Shown here piece by piece: positions 45,076-53,700 of a stretch of 64,000 nt of DNA. The stretch lies in NCBI GenBank assembly GCA_016794035.1, contig JAEUHS010000032.1, forward strand, positions 1 to 64,000, given 5' to 3'. The DNA is from Planctomycetota bacterium (GTDB lineage: Bacteria; Planctomycetota; UBA1135; UBA2386). The first letter of the stretch is position 1; the number at the start of each line of letters is the position of its first letter. The notes under the pieces were generated by a model. That model was not told where the DNA came from and made no database searches. It saw only the letters and a list, made by a program, of their open reading frames with translations. The translations under genes and the position numbers were made by a program.

Positions 45076-46680
45076 TCATTGCGCGAGCGCCGCGAGGTTC
45101 AGCTGCGCGTCGGCCTTGGCCTTGTTCGCGCGTTCGCGCAGCGTGTCGTTCACCTGCGTGTCGCCCAGCACCTTGTCGGCCAGCTGGATCGCGCGCTCGT
45201 ACATGCCGCGCGCCCTCCGCAGGTGCTCCGGGCTCGGCAGGTGGTACTGCAACACCACGGCGGTGTCGTTCAGCAGTTGCGGCGAGTCGGGCTCCTTCTC
45301 GAGCGCGTGCTGGTACGACGCCAGCGCGGCGTCGAACTGCCCGGTCTCCCGGCACAGGAACGCGTGGTTGTTCCAGGCGTCGGCGGAGTCGGCCAGGCAG
45401 GCGATCACGTGGTTCAGGTCGCGGCTGGCGGCCGCGTCGCCGCGCTGGTAGGCGCGGTCGCCGAGGAACTGCACGATCGCGCCGATCTCACCGCGGCGAT
45501 CGCCGGGCAGCGCGCGCACCACGTCCGCGAACGCGACCGCGTCGAGGCCCGCGTAGGTCGCCGCGTGCCGGGTGGCGGCGTCGAGGTCGCCGAGGCGGTA
45601 CTGGCACATCGCCAGGTAGAAGTGGCTGTTGGTCGCCTCCGGGTTGTCGGCCAGCGCCTGCTGGAAGCAGTCGCGCGCCGCGGCCCATTGGCCGCCGTCG
45701 TAGAGCGCGCGGCCCTCGTACCAGCGCAGCGTCGCGCGCTTGGCCGGCTCGGCACCGGCGGTCGCGTCGTACCGTTCCCGCAGCCCGGCGTAGGCGGCGG
45801 CGCGGCGCCGCCAGTCGAGTTCGCGGTCGAACAGGCCGTGGTCGGCCGGTGCGTCGGGGTCGATGACCAGCGCGTCGCTCAGGTGCGCCAGCGCGGCTTC
45901 GCTGCGCCGATCGAGCAGCGCCAGCTGCGCCAGCGCGAGGTGCGGGTGCACGCGTTGCGGGTCGAGCTCCGCGGCACGTTGGAACGAACGGCGCGCGAGC
46001 TGGCGCTGCACGTCGATCGCCGCCACCAGGTCGGCGGCCGCGCGGCCTTCGGGCCGCTGCTGCTCGTGCTGCCGCAGCAGCGCCGCGAAGCGGTCGGTGG
46101 CGATCCGGCCGAGCAGGATGTGGGCGCCCGAACGCTGCGGGTGCCGGCGCACGGCCTCCTCGGCCTCCCGGACCGCGCGTTCCCAGTCGCCGAGCAGGTA
46201 GCACGCCTGCGCCAGGATCAGCCGGCTGTCCTCGTCGTCGGGCGCGACCTTCAGCACCTGCTCGGCGAGGTCGGCGGCGTCGGTCCACTGGATCTCGGGT
46301 GAGACCGTGCGCGGCGACTCGGCCTGCAACAGGAACGTCTTCGCCAGCGTGGTGTCGACCTCGATCGAGCCGGGGAACGTCTTGCGCGCGCCCTCGAGCA
46401 GGTCGATCGCCTCGGCGAAGCGACCGCTGCGGCCGAGGCAGCGGCCGGCGGCGACGAACCAGTCGACGCGCAGCGGCTCGGCGCGGGTCAGTTCGAGGAA
46501 CGCATCGGCCGCCTCGCCGAAGCGGCCCTGGCGTTCGTAGGTGAACGCCCGGTTGCGCGCCGAGGGCGGTTGCGGCTGCTGCTGCGCCGGCGCCGGTGGG
46601 GGCGAGGGCGCCGGCGGCGGCACCTGTGCCTGGCACGCGGTCGCCAGCCACAGCAGGCCCGTGAGGACGCGCACGGTCAC
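45076..46680 (-). CDS. TPR-repeat lipoprotein (third unit of a repeat family)
   Basis: A 534-residue exported protein with a lipobox-like signal end (LATAC, Cys16) and a Pro/Gln-rich spacer, followed by TPR helix pairs (FGEAADAFLELTRAEPLR, FAEAIDLLEGARKTFP, FDAALASYQHALEKEPD). The C-terminal region (NDTAVVLQYHLPSPEHLRRA, then ARGMYERAIQLA) closely follows segments of the neighbouring 1119-residue protein (NDCALIAIYHLDRDWELSRQ), so this gene is a further copy of the same unit. It starts with GTG overlapping the stop of that gene as GTGA, so the two are cotranscribed. Role unknown, probably an envelope scaffold. Confidence 0.8.
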   Translation of the reverse strand: MTVRVLTGLLWLATACQAQVPPPAPSPPPAPAQQQPQPPSARNRAFTYERQGRFGEAADAFLELTRAEPLRVDWFVAAGRCLGRSGRFAEAIDLLEGARKTFPGSIEVDTTLAKTFLLQAESPRTVSPEIQWTDAADLAEQVLKVAPDDEDSRLILAQACYLLGDWERAVREAEEAVRRHPQRSGAHILLGRIATDRFAALLRQHEQQRPEGRAAADLVAAIDVQRQLARRSFQRAAELDPQRVHPHLALAQLALLDRRSEAALAHLSDALVIDPDAPADHGLFDRELDWRRRAAAYAGLRERYDATAGAEPAKRATLRWYEGRALYDGGQWAAARDCFQQALADNPEATNSHFYLAMCQYRLGDLDAATRHAATYAGLDAVAFADVVRALPGDRRGEIGAIVQFLGDRAYQRGDAAASRDLNHVIACLADSADAWNNHAFLCRETGQFDAALASYQHALEKEPDSPQLLNDTAVVLQYHLPSPEHLRRARGMYERAIQLADKVLGDTQVNDTLRERANKAKADAQLNLAALAQ

Positions 46681-49600
46681 TTGCCCCGCAGCAGGCGTTC
46701 GGCGGCCTGCAGATGGCGCTGCGCGCCGGGGCGCTGCTCGCCGGGGAAGTGCTGCATGCTCGCCAGCGCCGCCGCCTTCGCTGCCGCACCGTCCTTGCCG
46801 TGCTTGAGGTGCCAGAGCGCCAGGTTCTCGTAGCAGTCGCCGACGGCCAGGTCGAGCTGCTCCCGTTCGTTGGCGTCGGCGGGCGGATCGTCGCGCAGCC
46901 GGGCCTCGCCGTCGGCGATCGCGCCGTCGAGCAGCTGGCGGCTCAGCTCCCAGTCGCGGTCCAGGTGGTAGATCGCGATCAGCGCACAGTCGTTGCGCAG
47001 GCGCACGTTCTGCGGGTCGAGCTGCTGCGCGCGGCGATACGACCGGTAGCTCTGTTCGTACATCTCCTGCGCCTGCTCCTGCTTGCGCTCGCGCTCGAGC
47101 GCGTTGCCGAGGTCGCGTGCGAACAGGCCCGCGTTGTTCAGCAGGTCGACGTCGCTGTTGGCCGCGGCGGCCGCAGCGCGGCTGATCGCCTCGACCTTGA
47201 CGAGGTCGTTGCGCTTGCGGAACCGGTCGACGAGGAACAGCAGCGAACGCTTGGTCGTCTCACCGCCGCCGAGGTCTTCGCCGATGCGGTCGGGCCGCTG
47301 TCGGATCGACTCCAGCAGCCATGCCTCGGCGTTCCGGTCGTCGTCGCTGTGGTAGGCGATCGCACCCTTCTTGCCGAGGCACATCGCCAGCCACTGTTCG
47401 CAGCTGTCGCGATAGTCGCCGTTCTTCTGCATCGACGACGCGAACGCGGCGCTCGCTTCGTCGAGCAGCTTCTGCGCGGCCTCGGGCCGGCCGGCGTTGC
47501 GTTCGGCGTCGGCCAGCAGGTAGCGGGCACGGCCGAGGTACCACAGGCCGGTGGCATCGCTGCGCGGCGCCAGCGCTTCGACCGCGAGCGGCAACTGCTT
47601 CTGCGCCGCTGCGGTGTCGACCGACGCACCGAGCAGCGCCTGGTCGTCCGGGCTCTTCTGCAGCGCGCGCAGGTAGACGTTGACCGCCTCGGCCGGGGCG
47701 CCGGCCCACTGCTCGGTCACCGACCACAGCGAGCGCAGCTCGGGAGTCAGCCGGTCCTTCTGCTCGAGCAGCCGCAGCGACGCGCGCGCGGCGGTGAGCA
47801 GCTCGGGGTCGTCGCGCTGCTCCGACTTCGCGGTCGCGAACGCGCGCGCCGCGGCGTTGGCGCGCACGGTGTGCGCGGCCAGCACCTGCTCCGGCGTGCC
47901 GCCGCCCTGCGCCTGCAGGTGCAGCAGCAGCGCCGACGCGATCTTGGTGGCGCCGACGGTGTCGCCGGACTCGAACGTCGCCTCGGCGAGCAGCTGGCGC
48001 GGCGCCGCCGGTTCGCCGTCGAGTTCGACCGCGCGCTGCAGCGCGTTGACCGCGTCCTGGTAGAAGAAGTCGACGCGCGCGCGGCCGCTGTCCCGCGCCT
48101 GCCGGGCGAGCTTCAGGTTCAGCTCCCCGCGCAGCAGGTGGTAGGGCCCGTGGTCGCGGCACTCCTTGGCGATGCCGTCGAGCACGGTCAGCGCGCCGTC
48201 GTAGTCCTCGGCGTCCGCCTTCGCCTTGACGTCGGCGGCGACCTTGGCCAGCGCCTCGGCTGCGCCGCCCTGCTGGGCCGCGGCCGGCGTCGCCGCGCCG
48301 CGCGCCGTCGAGCCGGGCGCGGTGCCGCCCTGGTCGCGCAGCAGCGCCGCCGCCTCGCGGCGCTGGTAGGGGTAATACCGCACGGCCTGCTCGCAGAACG
48401 GCGCGTAGGTCGCGAACGTCGCGCCCTGGCCGCGCAGCAACACGGCGATGTTCTGCCATGCGTCGCCGGTGGCCTCCTCGATGCGCTCGCGCTCGCCGGC
48501 GTCGGCGTTGCCCGGCAGCGCGGCGAGCTGGGCCGTGCCGAGTTCGATCGCGCGGTCGAACAGCGCCCGCGCGCGGTCGTGGTCGCGACGCAGGTGGTAG
48601 ATCAGCATCAGGCCGCAGTCGTTGGCGATGCGGGCATCGTCGGGCGACAGCGCGACGGCCTGCTCGTAGTAGCCGTAGCTGCGCTGCCACAGCTCCTGCG
48701 CGGCCGCGTCGTCGCCCTGCTGCTGCCGCTGCACGCCGAGGTCGCGCGCCGCCAGCGCCGCGTTGTTGTAGACGAAGCCCCAGCGGTCGGGGCAGCGCTG
48801 CAGGATGCGCTCGTTGAACGCCAGCGTGCGCGGCAGGGCGTCGTCGCCGCTCTCGGCGAGCCGCAGGTGGATCGCGAACGCGACCCGCGTGAAGTCCTGG
48901 CGGCAGCCGTCGGTGAGCTGCGGCTGGCCGTCCACGAACCGGGTCGTCAGCGGCGACGCGTCCGCGGCGGCGAACAGGTGGGTCGCGGCGCCGTCGAGGT
49001 CGCCGAGTTCGAGCGCGGTGCTCGCCAGCGACAGTTCGCAGATCGCCAGCCACTGCTGCGTCGCGTCGGCGTGCGCCGGCACCATCGCCAGGTACTCGCC
49101 GAACACGCCGCGCGCCTTCTCGTAGGCGGTCGCCGCCGCCTGGAAGTTGCCGTCGCGGCGCAGGCGGTCGGCGTGTGCGGCGAGCGCGCGGCCCTGGTGC
49201 CAGCGCAGGATCGGCACGCCCGGCTGTTCGCGCACGAACTGGGCGTAGGCGCCGACCAGGGCGACGTGCTGGTCGCCGTCGAGGAACCACTGCATGTAGG
49301 CGTCGTGGATCGCGGTCGCATCGGGCGCGTCGCGCAGGCCGCGTTCGAGCGCCTGCACGACGCCGGCGCCGTTGCCGAGCCACTGGTGGATCGCCGCGAG
49401 CTGCGTCGCCGACTCGGCTGGGAACTCGCGCCGCACGGCCTCGAACCGCACCGCGGCGATCGTCGCCAGCTGCGCGGTCTCGCTGCCGGCCGGCACGCGG
49501 CCGCGCTCGTCCTTGGCGCCGGTGTCGAGTTCCAGCTTGCGCGCGGCGGTGAAGCGGCGGAAGTCGGCGCGCGCCGCCAGCAGCAGCGCGGCCGCGGCGT

Positions 49601-50036
49601 CGTGATGGCTGGCGGCCGTGTTGACGGTGCGGAAGCCGTCGACGGCGCGCAGCGCGACTTCGCTGCAGCGCTCGAACTCGCCGAGCTCGAAGTGGCACTC
49701 GGCGAGCTTCGCGACGGCCGCGGGTTCGTCGCCGCGCGCGCGACCGTCGAGGCCGAGCTCGAAGTTGTGCACGGCGTCCTGCAGCAGCAGATCGGCGCGA
49801 CTGCGCGTGCCCTGCTGCGCGAGCCGCAGCAAGCCCTCGCCGGCGACCAGCCGCGCCGGCCGCAGCTCCGGGTTGTCGCGCAGCAGTTCGTCGGTGATCG
49901 TCAGCGCGCGGTCGGGGTCGGTCGCGACCAGTTGGCGCGCGGTGTCGAGGCGGTTGATCTCGGCGGGCGTCGGGGCGGGGATGCTGGCGCAGGCGGCGAT
50001 GATCGCAGCGCACCACGTGAGGGTCGTTGGCTTCAT
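46677..50036 (-). CDS. TPR-repeat lipoprotein with internal duplication
   Basis: A 1119-residue exported protein with a short signal ending in a lipobox-like IAAC (Cys16). It is almost wholly TPR-like helix pairs and contains two related halves offset by 543 residues. NNAALAARDLG at 424-434 pairs with NNAGLFARDLG at 967-977, and NDCGLMLIYHLRRDHDRARA at 472-491 pairs with NDCALIAIYHLDRDWELSRQ at 1015-1034. A Gly/Ala/Thr linker at about 571-590 separates them. The next gene carries a third copy. It is divergent from the Mla cassette (188 bases apart). No known family was recognised beyond TPR. Confidence 0.82.
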   Translation of the reverse strand: MKPTTLTWCAAIIAACASIPAPTPAEINRLDTARQLVATDPDRALTITDELLRDNPELRPARLVAGEGLLRLAQQGTRSRADLLLQDAVHNFELGLDGRARGDEPAAVAKLAECHFELGEFERCSEVALRAVDGFRTVNTAASHHDAAAALLLAARADFRRFTAARKLELDTGAKDERGRVPAGSETAQLATIAAVRFEAVRREFPAESATQLAAIHQWLGNGAGVVQALERGLRDAPDATAIHDAYMQWFLDGDQHVALVGAYAQFVREQPGVPILRWHQGRALAAHADRLRRDGNFQAAATAYEKARGVFGEYLAMVPAHADATQQWLAICELSLASTALELGDLDGAATHLFAAADASPLTTRFVDGQPQLTDGCRQDFTRVAFAIHLRLAESGDDALPRTLAFNERILQRCPDRWGFVYNNAALAARDLGVQRQQQGDDAAAQELWQRSYGYYEQAVALSPDDARIANDCGLMLIYHLRRDHDRARALFDRAIELGTAQLAALPGNADAGERERIEEATGDAWQNIAVLLRGQGATFATYAPFCEQAVRYYPYQRREAAALLRDQGGTAPGSTARGAATPAAAQQGGAAEALAKVAADVKAKADAEDYDGALTVLDGIAKECRDHGPYHLLRGELNLKLARQARDSGRARVDFFYQDAVNALQRAVELDGEPAAPRQLLAEATFESGDTVGATKIASALLLHLQAQGGGTPEQVLAAHTVRANAAARAFATAKSEQRDDPELLTAARASLRLLEQKDRLTPELRSLWSVTEQWAGAPAEAVNVYLRALQKSPDDQALLGASVDTAAAQKQLPLAVEALAPRSDATGLWYLGRARYLLADAERNAGRPEAAQKLLDEASAAFASSMQKNGDYRDSCEQWLAMCLGKKGAIAYHSDDDRNAEAWLLESIRQRPDRIGEDLGGGETTKRSLLFLVDRFRKRNDLVKVEAISRAAAAAANSDVDLLNNAGLFARDLGNALERERKQEQAQEMYEQSYRSYRRAQQLDPQNVRLRNDCALIAIYHLDRDWELSRQLLDGAIADGEARLRDDPPADANEREQLDLAVGDCYENLALWHLKHGKDGAAAKAAALASMQHFPGEQRPGAQRHLQAAERLLRGK

Positions 50037-50224
50037 GAACGGGGATTCGGACCTGACTCGCGGCGGACCGGGGGCCCGGCGCGTACGGACGAGGCGCGCG
50101 AGAGAGGGGTTGCGACCGGAGCCATTGTGGCCGGTGCGCCGCCGCGGCGAAAGCCCGGAGCCGCCGCCGGGCGGTCAAGCCCGCCGAGCGGAACGGCCGA
50201 TAGGACCGGGAGCAGGCAGGCACA

Positions 50225-51307
50225 GTGAGCCATCCCACCATCACGGCGGCGGCGACCCTGGACCGATCCACGGTCGGGGGGCTGGTCGCGGACATCGACC
50301 GCGAGCTGCGGGCGCGGCCGGCGCGCGTCACGCTGGACCTCGGCGCGGTCGAGGCGTTCGACTCGGCCGGGCTCGGCGGCGTCGTCAGCGGCATGCGGCG
50401 CGCGACCGAGGCCGGGGTCGAGCTGAAGCTGCGCGGCATGAGCCAGTCGATGCTCGACTTCTTCTCGCTGGTGTCGGTGCAGCGGCTGGTCAAGGCCGAT
50501 CCCGTGGTCGATCGCCCGGATCCGGTCACGCGCGTCGGCATGTTCGTCGAGCCGATGCTCGACGGCGCCGGCGCCGTGCTGCGGCTCGCCGCGCAGAGCG
50601 TGCACGAGCTGGTCGTCGGACCGTTCCGCCGCCGGCTGCTGCGGCTCGACCGCACCGCGATCGAGATCGACCACTGCGCCGCCGGTGCGCTGCCGATCGT
50701 CGCGCTGATCGCGTTCCTGCTGGGGCTGATCCTGGCGATGCAGGCCTACGTGCAGCTGCGGGTCTGGGGCGCGGAGATCTACATCGCCGACATGGTCGGC
50801 GTCTCGGTGCTCGCCGAGATCGGGCCGCTGATGACGGCGATCGTGCTGGCCGCGCGCTCGGGCAGCCGCAACGCGGCGCAGCTCGGCGCGATGGTGGTCA
50901 GCGAGGAGATCGCGGCGCTCGAGCAGATGGGCATCCGGCCGCTGGCGTTCCTGGTCGTGCCCAAGGTCGTCGCCTGCGCGTTCGCGGCGATCACGCTGTC
51001 GGTCGTGTTCGACGTCACCGCGATCGGCGGCGGCGCGCTGTTCGCCTGGGCCGTCGCCGACATCGAACTCGACGCGTTCGGCGAGCAGCTGCGCACGGCG
51101 CTGCACATGACCGACTTCGTCGTCGCGCTGGCGAAGAGCGCCACGTTCGGCGCGTTCGTCGGCGTCGTCGGCTGCGCGCTCGGACTGCGCGTGCGCGACG
51201 GCAGCGAAGGGGTCGGCCGCGCGACCACCAATTCGGTCGTGCTCGGCATCTTCGTCATCATCGTCGTCGACGCGATCTTCGTCACCTGCCAGCGCATGCT
51301 CGGCTGA
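50225..51307 (+). CDS. mlaE: MlaE-type lipid ABC permease fused to STAS domain
   Basis: A 360-residue permease of the Mla/Mce lipid transport family. Residues 1-95 form a STAS domain (ARVTLDLGAVEAFDSAGLGG), the job done by the separate MlaB protein in E. coli. From about 105 the MlaE fold follows, with GALPIVALIAFLLGLILAMQ, GVSVLAEIGPLMTAIVLAAR, the EEIAALEQMGIRPLAFLVVP segment and the final helices. The GTG start lies 188 bases from the divergent TPR gene. It is followed by MlaF, MlaD and a lipoprotein, so the set should move phospholipids between inner and outer membranes. Confidence 0.93.
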   Translation: MSHPTITAAATLDRSTVGGLVADIDRELRARPARVTLDLGAVEAFDSAGLGGVVSGMRRATEAGVELKLRGMSQSMLDFFSLVSVQRLVKADPVVDRPDPVTRVGMFVEPMLDGAGAVLRLAAQSVHELVVGPFRRRLLRLDRTAIEIDHCAAGALPIVALIAFLLGLILAMQAYVQLRVWGAEIYIADMVGVSVLAEIGPLMTAIVLAARSGSRNAAQLGAMVVSEEIAALEQMGIRPLAFLVVPKVVACAFAAITLSVVFDVTAIGGGALFAWAVADIELDAFGEQLRTALHMTDFVVALAKSATFGAFVGVVGCALGLRVRDGSEGVGRATTNSVVLGIFVIIVVDAIFVTCQRMLG

Positions 51308-51312
51308 GCCAC

Positions 51313-52134
51313 ATGGACCTCGCCTCGATCCTGTCGCCGCACAAGCGCCGCACCGACGACCTGGTGCGCGCGCTGGCGGTGTCGACGGTGTTCGGCGAAC
51401 GCACGGTGCTCGAGGGCATCGACCTGGCGATCCGCCGCGGCGAGGTGTTCGTGATCATGGGCCCGTCGGGCTGCGGCAAGACGACGCTGTTGCGCAACCT
51501 CTGCGGCCTGCTGCCGCCGACGATGGGCTCGGTGTCGGTCGCCGGCCACGACGTCTACTCGGCGTCGCCGGAGCTGCTGCAGCACCTGCGGCTGCGCACG
51601 GGGCTGTCGTTCCAGGGTGGTGCGCTGCTCGGCAGCCTCAGCGTGCTCGAGAACGTCGCCCTGCCGCTGCGCGAGAACACGGCCCTGCCGGAGCCGGTGA
51701 TCCTCGAGACCGCGCGCATGAAGCTCGACATGGTCGGCCTGCTGCACGCGGCCGAGCTGCTGCCGAGTTCGCTGTCGGGCGGCATGAAGAAGCGCGCCGC
51801 GATCGCGCGCGCGATCGCGCTCGACCCCGACATCGTCTACTTCGACGAGCCGTCGGCGGGTCTCGACCCGATCACCGCCGCCGAGGTCGACAACCTGATC
51901 ATGAAGCTGAACAAGGTGTTCGGCATCACCATGGTCGTCGTCACCCACGATCTGCCGTCGGCCTACACGATCGCCGACCGCATCGTCGTGTTGCTCGGCG
52001 GCCACGTCGCGGCGCTCGGCGAGCGCGACCAGGTCTGGAATCACGGCGATCGCCGGATCCGGGACTTCATCGAACGGCGCCTGTCTGCCGAAGACAGCCG
52101 TGGCATGGACGTGATCGCCCACCTGGAGGTCTGA
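51313..52134 (+). CDS. mlaF: MlaF-type ABC transporter ATPase
   Basis: A 273-residue ABC ATPase: Walker A GPSGCGKTTLL, Q-loop GLSFQGGALLGSLSVLENVA (the FQxGALxxSxxVxxNV form typical of Mla), signature LSGGMKKRAAIARAIALDPD, Walker B IVYFDEPSAGLDP and the H-loop VVVTHDLPSAYTIADRI. The C-terminal tail is typical of MlaF. The gene starts 6 bases after mlaE and ends 4 bases before mlaD, so it is translated as part of the operon. Confidence 0.95.
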   Translation: MDLASILSPHKRRTDDLVRALAVSTVFGERTVLEGIDLAIRRGEVFVIMGPSGCGKTTLLRNLCGLLPPTMGSVSVAGHDVYSASPELLQHLRLRTGLSFQGGALLGSLSVLENVALPLRENTALPEPVILETARMKLDMVGLLHAAELLPSSLSGGMKKRAAIARAIALDPDIVYFDEPSAGLDPITAAEVDNLIMKLNKVFGITMVVVTHDLPSAYTIADRIVVLLGGHVAALGERDQVWNHGDRRIRDFIERRLSAEDSRGMDVIAHLEV

Positions 52135-52137
52135 GGA

Positions 52138-52974
52138 ATGCACCGCCGTGGCAGACGCTTCCGGCTCGGCCTCTACGTGCTCGGCACCGGTGCCCTGTTC
52201 GTCGGCCTGCTGGCCTTCATCCTGCAGAACAGCCTCAACGGCGAGCGCGCCGCCTACTTCATCCTGTTCCGCGAGAACGTGAAGGGCATGGTGGTCGGCA
52301 GCAAGGTCAACTTCCAGGGCGTGCCGATCGGCGTCGTCAAGGACATGCGCTTCCAGGACGGCAAGACGCTGGTCGAGCTGCGCGTCGACCCGTCGCGCGC
52401 CAACATCCAGGACATCACCCAGGCCCGCATGGACCGGCTGCTGGTCACCGGACAGGTCACGGTCGAACTCGAGGGCTACGGAGCCAGTGGTCGCTCGTTG
52501 GCGCCCGGCTCGTTCATCCAGCCGAAGGACGATCCCATGCACTCGCTGACCGCCAGCGTGCCCGAGGTCGTCGATCGTGCCGCGGCCGTGCTCGATCGCA
52601 TCGATCGCGTGCTGCAGGGCGCCGAGCAGCTGCTCGGGCCGGCCAACCAGGCGCATCTGGCCGCGATCCTCGACGACTGCCATCGTCTGACGACCGCGCT
52701 CGCCGACGAGACCGCGCCGGCGGCCACGGCGGCGCTGCGCGACGCGTCGGCCTCGGTGCGCGCGCTCGCGGCCCTGACCCCGGAGCTGACCGCGATGTTG
52801 CGCGAGACGACGTCGCTGGCGGCCGGCCTGCGCGGCCCCGCGCAGGCGGCGCTGACGAACTTCCGCACCGCGCTCGAAGACGTGCGCGGGCTCGCGCGCC
52901 AGCTCAAGCTGGCCCCCGACAGTCTGCTGTTCGGTGTGCGTCAGGCCGCCGCGCCGATGGGAGGAGACCGATGA
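52138..52974 (+). CDS. mlaD: MlaD/MCE-domain protein
   Basis: A 278-residue protein anchored by one N-terminal helix (LGLYVLGTGALFVGLLAFIL), followed by an MCE domain (YFILFRENVKGMVVGSKVNF, then QGVPIGVVKDMRFQDG and ARMDRLLVTGQVTVELEGYG). The C-terminal 130 residues are helical and likely form the coiled needle that spans the periplasm. MCE proteins form hexameric rings that carry lipids. It overlaps the lipoprotein gene by four bases. Confidence 0.93.
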   Translation: MHRRGRRFRLGLYVLGTGALFVGLLAFILQNSLNGERAAYFILFRENVKGMVVGSKVNFQGVPIGVVKDMRFQDGKTLVELRVDPSRANIQDITQARMDRLLVTGQVTVELEGYGASGRSLAPGSFIQPKDDPMHSLTASVPEVVDRAAAVLDRIDRVLQGAEQLLGPANQAHLAAILDDCHRLTTALADETAPAATAALRDASASVRALAALTPELTAMLRETTSLAAGLRGPAQAALTNFRTALEDVRGLARQLKLAPDSLLFGVRQAAAPMGGDR

Positions 52975-53612
52975 AGAACCGCGCGACGACGTGCCGTTGG
53001 TCCGGGTGGTCCCTGCTGGCGATCGCTGCGCTCACCGCGTGCAGCAGCGTCGAGGTGCCGCGCGAACGCTTCTTCCGGCTCGATCTGCCGGCGGCGAAGA
53101 GCCCCGACCCGGGCCGCGCCGGCGTGCTGCGCGTGCAGGACCTGCAGCTCGGCACCGCGCTCGACAGCGACTGTCTGCTGGTCCAGCACGGGGTGCTGCT
53201 CGAACCGCGGCCGCTCGAGCGCTGGATCGCCCCGCTCGATCGCCTGGTCACCGACGCGCTCGTGCTCGGCCTGTCGCGCGCGCGCGTCTGCGACCTGGTC
53301 AAGGGTTCGGCGGACTCCGGCAGCGAGAACTGGACCCTGCACGGCCGCATCGTCGAGTTCGGCGAGGCCCGCCGCGAAGGTGGCGCGGAGGCGCGCGTGA
53401 CGATCGAGCTGTGGCTCGAGGAGCGCGGCGCGCTGTTGTTCCACGACGAGTTCCGCATCGTCGAGCCGATCGCCGGCCAGGGTCCCGAGGCGGCAGTCGC
53501 CGGGCTGTCGACCGGGCTCTTGCGCGTCGTCGACGGCGTCGTCGAGCGCATGCAGCAGCGCGGCCTGTTCGCCGCGGCGCGTCCCGCCGTGACGACCGCC
53601 GCGCCGCGATGA
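52971..53612 (+). CDS. PqiC-like ABC-transport auxiliary lipoprotein
   Basis: A 213-residue protein with a lipobox (ALTACSS, Cys24) and the ABC_trans_aux pattern (RERFFRLDLPAAKSPDPGRA, VLRVQDLQLGTALDS, then NWTLHGRIVEFGEARREG). Proteins of this type (PqiC, YajI-like) are outer-membrane partners of MCE transporters. Its place after mlaD, with an ATGA overlap, supports that. MlaA and MlaC are not present, so the pathway may resemble Pqi or Let more than Mla. Confidence 0.85.
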   Translation: MKNRATTCRWSGWSLLAIAALTACSSVEVPRERFFRLDLPAAKSPDPGRAGVLRVQDLQLGTALDSDCLLVQHGVLLEPRPLERWIAPLDRLVTDALVLGLSRARVCDLVKGSADSGSENWTLHGRIVEFGEARREGGAEARVTIELWLEERGALLFHDEFRIVEPIAGQGPEAAVAGLSTGLLRVVDGVVERMQQRGLFAAARPAVTTAAPR

Positions 53613-53700
53613 CGCGGCTGCCGCGCGCCCGCGTCCGCCGCTACCATGCCGGCGGGTGTCGCCGCGGCGGCTCCGAGCCAACGCCTGCCAGGGATCCCTC

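Noticed and set aside
46713..50228. An 1171-residue plus-strand frame across the TPR lipoprotein gene
   Set aside because: It is the antisense of a lipoprotein with internal repeats, and no domain is visible.
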